From assembly GCA_025352345.1 (NCBI GenBank), contig JANXTP010000288.1, forward strand, positions 1 through 5,361: a DNA stretch of 5,361 bases, written 5' to 3'. Below the pieces are notes generated by a model. The model saw only the letters and a program-made list of their open reading frames with translations. It did not search any database and was not told the DNA's origin. The first letter of the stretch is position 1. Each line of letters opens with the position of its first letter. Below are positions 1-4,671 of this stretch, in pieces. This stretch comes from Burkholderiales bacterium (GTDB taxonomy: Bacteria; Pseudomonadota; Gammaproteobacteria; Burkholderiales; Burkholderiaceae_C). A program made the translations under genes and the position numbers.

Positions 1-72
1 GATCAGCGGCTCGACTCGCTGCCAGAAATCATCGGTCACCACCCACGACTCAACTCGCTTGCGTGTTGCCAT
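1..72 (-). CDS. IS5-family-like transposase, N-terminal fragment cut by the window edge
   Basis: Only the first 24 residues are visible, from an ATG at 72. They read MATRKRVESWVV and then TDDFWQRVEPLI. The pattern (S/T)-D-x-x-W-x-x-(I/V)-x-P-L-(I/L) is typical of the N-terminal helper domain (DUF4096 type) of IS5/IS402-like transposases, just before their DDE catalytic domain. A purine-rich stretch, GGACGAAGG, lies just upstream of the start on the minus strand and could serve as a weak ribosome binding site. The catalytic residues are outside the window, so activity and exact IS group cannot be judged. The short length limits certainty, but the motif and its position at an AT-rich boundary agree. 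Confidence 0.55.
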   Translation of the reverse strand, partial: MATRKRVESWVVTDDFWQRVEPLI

Positions 73-140
73 GCCTTCGTCCAACCGCCGCGTGAAATGC
101 GGCTCGGGACGAGAGTTTACTATTTACGGATAACTTCTTA
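1..140 (-). mobile_element. One end of an IS5-like insertion sequence
   Basis: The segment holds the start of a transposase gene reading leftwards out of the window, plus about 70 bp of leader. The leader's outer part (about 112-140) is AT-rich compared with the GC-rich coding sequence that begins right after it, which suggests the element ends near 120-140. The other end lies outside the window, so terminal inverted repeats and the target duplication cannot be confirmed and the boundary is approximate. The sequence to the right looks like the 3' part of an interrupted gene, as expected for an insertion into a coding region. Confidence 0.5.
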
Positions 141-272
141 GTGGCAAGAGCGCTGGCGCGCGCCTTCGGCGGCATGAACATGATCTTCGAGCGCTTCGAG
201 TTTCCGGAAGACGAACTGGAGATGGCGAGCAACGGCCTGGTCGAAGTGCTGCAGCAGGCAGGCATGGCCTGA
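141..272 (+). pseudogene. 3' remnant of an unidentified gene next to the IS end
   Basis: One reading frame gives a protein-like C-terminus: ARALARAFGGMNMIFERF, then EFPEDELEMASNGLVEV and LQQAGMA, ending at a TGA at 270-272. The composition is balanced, and the tail is acidic and amphipathic, unlike the arginine- and proline-rich shadow frames nearby. The frame runs open to the left into the AT-rich IS end with no start codon or ribosome binding site of its own. The simplest reading is that this is the end of a gene whose 5' part was separated by the insertion. I do not recognise the family. A downstream ATG inside the fragment (174 or 180) could start a roughly 30-residue peptide, but nothing supports that. 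Confidence 0.4.
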
Positions 273-309
273 TCAGCCGGCGACTGGCAAGCGGTGCGGC
301 TGTCGATCC

Positions 310-546
310 TCAGACTACTGCGCAAAGTTGGCGCGGCCGAAGAAGAACCGTGTTCATGCCCACCAGCCGGTAGCGGTGCGCTCCATCGGTAAACACCTTC
401 CCACTGCGTCGAGCCCGCCGCAGACCGTGGGCGGCCTCCTCGCGAGTCACGGCAACCGGACCTGCAGGCCACGCGTTGAAAACGTCCCAGTCGTTCGGGT
501 ACGCCTCTTCGAACTTCAGCTTCGAGCTGGGGAGGGTCGCCATCAT
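310..546 (-). CDS. Small protein of unknown function (78 aa)
   Basis: The family is not recognised. The protein starts MMATLPSSKLKFEEAYPNDW and ends in a basic segment containing RRARRSGKVFTDGAHRYRLV and LLRPRQL. A GGAG motif (552-555, minus strand) sits 5 nt before the ATG at 546 and 8 nt before an adjacent ATG at 543, so either could be used. The open frame extends further upstream, but there it is only antisense to the neighbouring 643-1401 gene, so the ribosome-binding-site-supported start is preferred. The mix of acidic, aromatic and basic residues is plausible for a real small protein, with an acidic and aromatic N-terminal half (EEAYPNDWDVFNAW) and a cationic C-terminal half. No membrane segment or metal-binding motif is visible. 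It is divergent from the 643-2483 operon across about 96 bp, in which I could not identify a convincing promoter. It could be a small regulator or nucleic-acid-binding protein, but this is only a guess. Confidence 0.45.
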   Translation of the reverse strand: MMATLPSSKLKFEEAYPNDWDVFNAWPAGPVAVTREEAAHGLRRARRSGKVFTDGAHRYRLVGMNTVLLRPRQLCAVV

Positions 547-642
547 CGAGTCTCCACGGACGGTGCCGTCGGCAAGACCCACATTGTCGGATGAGCTTAG
601 GCCTGTGACGGAGAGCGCCAGTGCGCCGCCGATAATCTGGAG

Positions 643-1401
643 ATGAAAAACCTCCGCCCAGACACCATGGGCATCCTGAAGCGTGTCGAGACCCTCAGCG
701 GTCGCCCTGTCGAATTCAAGCCCGACAGCAGCCTGACCCTGCGAGCGACGCTGCAGCTGGCGCGAAAAGGCGCGCCGACGCATGTGCTGCGCTATCGGCC
801 GTCGAACGAACCCCTAGACTACTGGGTCGCCTACCAGGCCGGCTACCTGCTGCGGCTTTTAGAACTGCCGCCAAACGAGCGCTTCGACTTCGCAGCCACC
901 GGCGCCGCTGCCGAGCGCGTCGAGGAACTCTTGGCGACGGGCCAGCCCCTGAACGACAGCGACAAGGCCAACATCCCGCAGTTCGCCCAGATGACGGCCC
1001 ACTGGGCCATGCTGAACCTGCGCTCCTATGCCATCGGCATGCGCATCGACCAGTGGCTGGCGAGCGACTTCCCCGAGCTGCGGGAGGTGCAGGCCGCGGG
1101 CGTGGATGCAATGCAGCAGGAAAACCTTCAGCTCCTGTCCAAGCGCATTGGCAGCCTTTCGATCCCGGTGCCGCTGCTTGCGCCGGTGGCGGCGTATGCG
1201 CTCTTCGCGGACCGCCTGCAGGGCAAAGCCGGCTACGCGATACCTTACCGGGCGGCCGGTGTGCTCGACCTTGGCGCCGAGCTGCTCACGATCAGCGACT
1301 CGATGTCGTCCGATGCCGTCCACGACCGCGATCTGGCGGACGCCTGGGCTGCAGCGATCGGCATGGCAGGCTGGTACGCCTGGGTCCCCTACAAGCCCTG
1401 A
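643..1401 (+). CDS. Unknown-function protein with a degenerate metallopeptidase-like core; partner of the TPR gene
   Basis: This 252-residue soluble protein is not a named family that I can place. Residues 47-71 run from a short strand (HVLRYRP) into an amphipathic helix, LDYWVAYQAGYLLR. Its YQAGY (64-68) lies where ImmA/IrrE-type zinc peptidases carry HExGH, so both histidines and the glutamate would be replaced; this is a resemblance, not a demonstrated homology. The second half contains GMRIDQWL (132-139), DFPELREVQ (142-150) and a C-terminal HDRDLADAW segment (227-235). No signal peptide is seen. The start is uncertain: GGAG abuts the ATG at 643 with no spacer, and an alternative ATG at 667 has no clear ribosome binding site. 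The stop is 5 bp before the TPR gene, so the two are almost certainly co-transcribed and translationally coupled. Confidence is high that it is a gene and low on its function. Confidence 0.85.
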   Translation: MKNLRPDTMGILKRVETLSGRPVEFKPDSSLTLRATLQLARKGAPTHVLRYRPSNEPLDYWVAYQAGYLLRLLELPPNERFDFAATGAAAERVEELLATGQPLNDSDKANIPQFAQMTAHWAMLNLRSYAIGMRIDQWLASDFPELREVQAAGVDAMQQENLQLLSKRIGSLSIPVPLLAPVAAYALFADRLQGKAGYAIPYRAAGVLDLGAELLTISDSMSSDAVHDRDLADAWAAAIGMAGWYAWVPYKP

Positions 1402-1406
1402 GAACT

Positions 1407-2483
1407 ATGGCGACTAAATTCAAGATACCGCTCCACCGCTTCGACACGAACCTGCTGCCCGCCGACGCGCGCCAGGTGGGAACCGAGGTGTTCAAGACTG
1501 CCGTGCTGCTGCACTTCGCGGCCGAGTACGCCGCCCAAGGCCAGACGGCGATGGTGACGGTGGACGACCAGGACATCACCGTGATGGCGTTCCCTGCCGA
1601 AGCGTCGGCGCTTGACTTCGTGCTGCCGATGCTCAAGGCCGGCAAGATCGCCGAGGCCGTGCCGTACCTAGAGAGCCTCACGAAGTCGGCTCCCGCCAAC
1701 GCCGCCGTGCTCTACAACCTGGGCATCGCCTACAGCGAACTCGGTCAGTTCGATGAGGCGGTGATCCGCCTCAAGCGTGCGGTGCAGCTGGACCCGGGCC
1801 ATGCGCATGCCTGGGTGGGCATCGGCAACGCGTACCACCGGATGCGCAAGCCCGAGCTGGCGTTGGAAGCGTTCGAGAAGGCTGTCGAAGCCGATCCCAA
1901 TGACGGCTACACGCGCCGCAACCTCGGCGGCATGCTCATCGGATTCAAGCGCATCGCCGATGCCGTTGCGCATCTGCGGCACGCGCTGGCGTTGATGCCA
2001 GACGACCCGCAGAGCATCTTCGGTTTGGCCACAGCGTTGGAAGAAGTTGGCACGAGTGAAGCGGACGAAGAAGCCGACGGGCTCTACCTCCGCTTCATCG
2101 AAGAGCACCCGACATCGCCCATGGTCGAGCAAGCCGAAAAAGCGCGCACGGCCTTCGCGGGTAAGCGGCTCAAGTCGAACTCGGTCGGCGGCTTCCGCCC
2201 GGACGTGATGATGTACATCGCAGCAGCGCTCCAGACGTTCAAGAAGCTCGGAGTGCAGAAGCGTCAGGTGATCGCGCTGGAGATCGCGATGCTGGGTCGC
2301 AGTGGCCTGGACATCAACGACCCGGAAGACAAATACACGCTGAAAGCGTTGCCCGGCAAGTTCTCCGGCTTGCACCTGCTGGCCATCATGTACACGGCCT
2401 TCCGGCAGATCGATCCGACGATGGACACGGGTGCGGATTTCAGTGCGGAGTACCAAGCCGCCCTGCAGATGCAGAAGCCGTAG
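1407..2483 (+). CDS. Tetratricopeptide-repeat protein with conserved-looking N- and C-terminal domains
   Basis: This 358-residue protein has three parts. Residues 1-63 form a small alpha/beta-looking domain (RFDTNLLPADARQVGTE, then VTVDDQDITVMAFP). Residues about 67-236 form four to five TPR units; the clearest are 98-131 (NLGIAYSELGQFDEAVIRL, ending LDPG), 132-165 (WVGIGNAYHRMRKPELALEA, ending ADPN) and 166-199, with the usual G/A-Y/L and terminal-P spacing. Residues 258-358 form a separate domain with LEIAMLGRSGLDINDPEDKY and LPGKFSGLHLLAIMYTAF. TPR arrays bind protein partners, and the gene 5 bp upstream is the obvious candidate. The ATG at 1407 is chosen because it follows the upstream stop directly; the longer open frame to its left is antisense-like shadow within the upstream gene. 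The ribosome binding site is weak, which fits coupling. No signal peptide or membrane helix is visible, so it is probably cytoplasmic. The molecular role is unknown. Confidence 0.9.
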   Translation: MATKFKIPLHRFDTNLLPADARQVGTEVFKTAVLLHFAAEYAAQGQTAMVTVDDQDITVMAFPAEASALDFVLPMLKAGKIAEAVPYLESLTKSAPANAAVLYNLGIAYSELGQFDEAVIRLKRAVQLDPGHAHAWVGIGNAYHRMRKPELALEAFEKAVEADPNDGYTRRNLGGMLIGFKRIADAVAHLRHALALMPDDPQSIFGLATALEEVGTSEADEEADGLYLRFIEEHPTSPMVEQAEKARTAFAGKRLKSNSVGGFRPDVMMYIAAALQTFKKLGVQKRQVIALEIAMLGRSGLDINDPEDKYTLKALPGKFSGLHLLAIMYTAFRQIDPTMDTGADFSAEYQAALQMQKP

Positions 2484-2621
2484 CGCCTGACCAAGCCTGG
2501 CCCTCGTTTCGCAGACTGCTACGGTCCTGACAAGGCAGCTGAGGCAGCCTCACAGCGTCAGATTCACGACTCACTCCTGGAGGCGGACGGCCCGCGTCGG
2601 CACGCCAGGCTCGCACAGTAT

Positions 2622-2648
2622 TTGAATTCGAGCGATGATGCATATACT
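2622..2648 (+). promoter_or_regulatory. Candidate sigma-70 promoter upstream of the broken small ORF and DUF5131 gene
   Basis: The -10 candidate is TATACT (2643-2648), one mismatch from consensus. The -35 candidate is TTGAAT (2622-2627), with a 15 bp spacer that is slightly short. The local AT-rich patch stands out from the GC-rich surroundings. It would drive the small frame at 2680 and probably the DUF5131 gene at 2945, as no other promoter-like sequence is evident between them. Confidence 0.45.
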
Positions 2649-2664
2649 GTACAAACAACCAGCA
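2645..2664 (+). promoter_or_regulatory. LexA-like (SOS) operator overlapping the -10 box
   Basis: The core is CTGT-N8-CCAG (2647-2662), one base from the LexA core CTGT-N8-ACAG. Against the extended 20-base consensus, 14 positions match by my count, with a perfect left half (TACTGTA). It overlaps the putative -10 box and lies 15 bp before the ATG at 2680, a position suited to repression. Known LexA boxes sit like this at SOS promoters. The degenerate right half and lack of an in-window lexA mean that regulation is inferred. Confidence 0.5.
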
Positions 2665-2679
2665 TCCTGCGAGAACTTC

Positions 2680-2877
2680 ATGGAAACCGACGAGATCGAG
2701 TGAGTCACGCGTTGCTCGGTCCGCCTGCATGCGCGGTGGCCTCGCATAGACCGCGAGCAACGGGACGAGTTGGCCCAAGAACTTTGGGCGGATGCGCATT
2801 GGCGCAGCATCGAACCGGAACACGCTGCAGCCAACTGGCTCCGGCGTGGTATCCCCGATTTCCGGCTATCGCACTGA
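2680..2877 (+). pseudogene. Small ORF broken by an in-frame TGA
   Basis: From the ATG at 2680, preceded by GAGA at 2671-2674, the frame reads METDEIE and stops at a TGA (2701-2703). The same frame then continues without another stop to a TGA at 2875-2877. That distal part is strikingly protein-like: RWPRIDREQRDELAQELW, then ADAHWRSIEPEHAAANW and LRRGIPDFRLSH. It has no ATG, GTG or TTG start until an internal TTG at 2770. The simplest interpretation is a gene of about 65 codons inactivated by one nonsense change, for example CGA to TGA. Alternatives are a sequencing error, or a real 7-codon leader followed by chance coding-like sequence. I do not recognise the family. It lies between the SOS-type promoter and DUF5131 (67 bp gap), so it may have been the first gene of that transcript. 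Confidence 0.45.
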
Positions 2878-2930
2878 GGCCATACGCTCTCAATCGATGC
2901 AGAGGCTTGATCGCAATTTACACTTCGCCC

Positions 2931-2935
2931 AGGAG
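2931..2935 (+). promoter_or_regulatory. Ribosome binding site that sets the DUF5131 start
   Basis: AGGAG lies 9 nt before the ATG at 2945. It decides this start over an in-frame ATG 153 bp upstream at 2792, which falls inside the coding-like frame of the broken small ORF and has no comparable site. Confidence 0.7.
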
Positions 2936-2944
2936 CGCAAAGGG

Positions 2945-3694
2945 ATGGCCGAGTCGTCCATCGAGTGGACTGAACACACGTGGAACCCGGTGACCGGCTG
3001 CACAAAGCTGTCACCGGGCTGCAAGCATTGCTATGCGGAAACCATGGCCCGCCGCCTTACGGCCATGGGCGCGGCAGGCTACGAGAACGGATTCGAGCTG
3101 ACCCTGCATCCAGAGCGGCTAGATCAGCCGCTGCGGCGTAAGGTGCCAACAACCTACTTCGTCAACTCGATGTCGGATTTGTTCCACGAGGCCGTACCCG
3201 ACCATTTTGTGGACCAGGTACTCGATGTTTGCAGGAGCACGCCGCAACACACCTATCAGGTGCTAACCAAGCGCGCAGAGCGGTTGCCACAGTTCTTTGC
3301 CAGTCGGGTCTGCCCCACCAATGTGTGGCTCGGCGTGTCGGTCGAGGACAAGAAATACGGCGTTCCGCGCATCGCGCATCTACGGCGGGTCAAGGCGGCG
3401 GTACGCTTTCTTTCTGTGGAGCCGTTGCTGGAAGATGTCGGCAGGCTCAACCTACGCGGCATTCACTGGGTGATCGTCGGCGGTGAAAGTGGGGCCAAAG
3501 CTCGTCCGATGCATGAGGCATGGGCAGAGAACGTGCGAACACAAGCCGCCGCGCAAGGCGTTGCGTTCTTCTTCAAGCAGTGGGGTGCATGGGGCGCGGA
3601 CGGCGTTCGGCGCGACAAGAAGCGCAACGGTCGGGAGCTTCGCGGAAAGCGATGGGACGAGTTTCCCGTGCGGGTAGTCAGCGCAGCTTGTTGA
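2945..3694 (+). CDS. DUF5131 / phage Gp37-Gp68 family protein (three-Cys-motif protein)
   Basis: At 249 residues this is a full-length member of the DUF5131 (Gp37/Gp68, PF07505) family. Landmarks in order are SIEWTEHTWNPVTGC, the three cysteines C19, C26 and C29 (C-x6-C-x2-C) followed by YAE, NSMSDLFH (74-81), YQVLTKR (104-110), LGVSVED (129-135), FLSVEPLLE (155-163), VIVGGESG (176-183), FFFKQWG (208-214) and a C-terminal GKRWDEFP. The three cysteines could hold an iron-sulfur cluster, which is why the family is likened to radical-SAM enzymes, but the spacing is not the canonical CxxxCxxC and no reaction is established. Family members occur in phages and mobile elements, often beside TcmP, as here. 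The 3' end overlaps the convergent TcmP gene by 17 bp. It may share the LexA-like promoter at 2622-2664. All family motifs are intact, so it is probably functional. Confidence 0.93.
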   Translation: MAESSIEWTEHTWNPVTGCTKLSPGCKHCYAETMARRLTAMGAAGYENGFELTLHPERLDQPLRRKVPTTYFVNSMSDLFHEAVPDHFVDQVLDVCRSTPQHTYQVLTKRAERLPQFFASRVCPTNVWLGVSVEDKKYGVPRIAHLRRVKAAVRFLSVEPLLEDVGRLNLRGIHWVIVGGESGAKARPMHEAWAENVRTQAAAQGVAFFFKQWGAWGADGVRRDKKRNGRELRGKRWDEFPVRVVSAAC

Positions 3695-4553
3695 GAATCG
3701 TCTTCACCACCTTGTCGGCGAGTTCGCGTGCTTTGTGATGCGGGTTTGCGACCGCAAAAAATAAGGCGTAGAGCGGGGCTCCGTTTTGAGATCGCAGGAC
3801 TACTGGCGGTTTGACCATCGGGAACGTTGTTTCCATCCGCTCCTGAACGAACTGGATGATGGCGTCAGTGCCTTGATCGCGGGTGAGTTGCTGCTCGTCA
3901 CCAAACAGGTCAAGTGTCGCTGGGGGCTTGTAGAGCGCTGTCCGCCATTCGGAAGTTCCCAAGAATCGATCCAGCGCTGCCGCCTTACCGGCGTCGATCT
4001 TCGCAGCCGAAGTCGCTGCTTGCCGAGTCAGGCCCGATACGCTGACGAGAAAGAAGACGTCCAGCGCCTTAGTGCTAGCGACCGCTTTCACCATGTCCCA
4101 AGTGCATTGCAGACCGTACGGATCGAGAAAGAGAACGCCGCGTGATGCCTTCCAATCGTGCCGCGCGAGAACACCCGTCAAGCACTGGCGTGCGTCGCCG
4201 TGTGTGATGTGCACCCTATCGCCTAAGGGATGGCCGTCTTTCAACAGGCGCAAAGCGCGAACATGTTTGCGCCGCGCTTCAATGAAGAAATACTCGTCGA
4301 AAGGTCGCGCTACGTTTAGTGCAATCGTCGCCGAACCCTCGATCGTCTCCTTACCATCCGGCCCAGTCTTGATGGTGCACTTGCCTGTACCGGCGAACGT
4401 GTCGATGTAGACCAGCTTGAATCTGCCGCCAAGTGCGATCGGAAAGAACTCAAGGTACTCGCGCAGGATGTCGAGCTTTTGTGCTGTCCAGAGTCCGCCG
4501 AAATCGTGACTGCTCATTGATGGTCGAGTGGCTGCGGAATCAATATACGGCAT
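3678..4553 (-). CDS. tcmP: Three-Cys-motif partner protein TcmP
   Basis: The protein has 291 residues from the ATG at 4553, or 279 from the ATG at 4517; neither start has a clear ribosome binding site, and the family signature FGGLWTAQKLDILREYL begins just after the second. Numbered from the first Met: YIDTFAGTG (49-57) resembles the glycine-rich S-adenosylmethionine loop of Rossmann methyltransferases, FFIEA (89-93) the acidic strand-2 position, HGD (118-120) the next binding loop, and FLDPYG (142-147) a DPPY-like catalytic motif. LYALFFAVANPHHKA (261-275) is the family's C-terminal strand-helix signature. TcmP is defined by its association with the three-Cys-motif DUF5131 protein, which is encoded convergently next door with a 17 bp overlap. 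The substrate is unknown; DNA, RNA or protein modification are all possible. It is the last gene before the relaxase, in the same orientation, about 118 bp downstream of it. Confidence 0.92.
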   Translation of the reverse strand: MPYIDSAATRPSMSSHDFGGLWTAQKLDILREYLEFFPIALGGRFKLVYIDTFAGTGKCTIKTGPDGKETIEGSATIALNVARPFDEYFFIEARRKHVRALRLLKDGHPLGDRVHITHGDARQCLTGVLARHDWKASRGVLFLDPYGLQCTWDMVKAVASTKALDVFFLVSVSGLTRQAATSAAKIDAGKAAALDRFLGTSEWRTALYKPPATLDLFGDEQQLTRDQGTDAIIQFVQERMETTFPMVKPPVVLRSQNGAPLYALFFAVANPHHKARELADKVVKTILNKLR

Positions 4554-4606
4554 GCGTCAGTCGGATGCGCCGGGTGGCACGCCGTTCACGCGAAAAACAC
4601 CCCCCA

Positions 4607-4668
4607 TGCCGTGCAAGGTCGCGACCGTCCAAAACCGACAAGCACCCCAGCGTGAGAGGAGCACGGCA
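4607..4668. repeat. Inverted repeat between relaxase and tcmP
   Basis: TGCCGTGC (4607-4614) and GCACGGCA (4661-4668) form a perfect 8 bp inverted pair with a 46 nt loop. The loop holds a separate 10 bp palindrome, GGTCGCGACC (4617-4626). On the minus strand the structure starts just after the relaxase stop and is followed about 10 nt later by TTTTT, so it might act in transcript termination. The loop is long for an intrinsic terminator, and a role as a nicking or binding site is also possible. An 8 bp pair in GC-rich DNA could arise by chance. Confidence 0.3.
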
Positions 4669-4671
4669 ATT

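Noticed and set aside
50..472. Minus-strand open frame of 140 codons across the left end
   Set aside because: It is serine- and arginine-rich, runs through the IS boundary, the truncated gene tail and the better supported 310-546 gene, and has no ribosome binding site.
328..594. Plus-strand open frame of 88 codons
   Set aside because: It is antisense to the 310-546 gene, with H/R/P-rich composition typical of a shadow frame in GC-rich DNA.
859..1323. Long minus-strand frame inside the 252-residue gene
   Set aside because: Composition is rich in H, R and G and it mirrors a well-supported plus-strand gene; no start signal.
1668..2456. 262-codon minus-strand frame inside the TPR gene
   Set aside because: The plus strand encodes clear TPR motifs; the antisense frame is an arginine-rich shadow caused by high third-position GC.
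2701..2703. In-frame TGA as a selenocysteine codon
   Set aside because: No selenoprotein family fits and no convincing SECIS-like hairpin is seen just downstream; a nonsense mutation is simpler.
2622..2993. 123-codon plus-strand frame upstream of and into DUF5131
   Set aside because: It is low-quality, R/P/A-rich sequence in a different frame from both the interrupted small ORF and DUF5131, and covers the putative promoter.
2571..3014. 147-codon minus-strand frame over the DUF5131 start
   Set aside because: Serine- and cysteine-rich with no family resemblance; antisense to the conserved three-Cys region.
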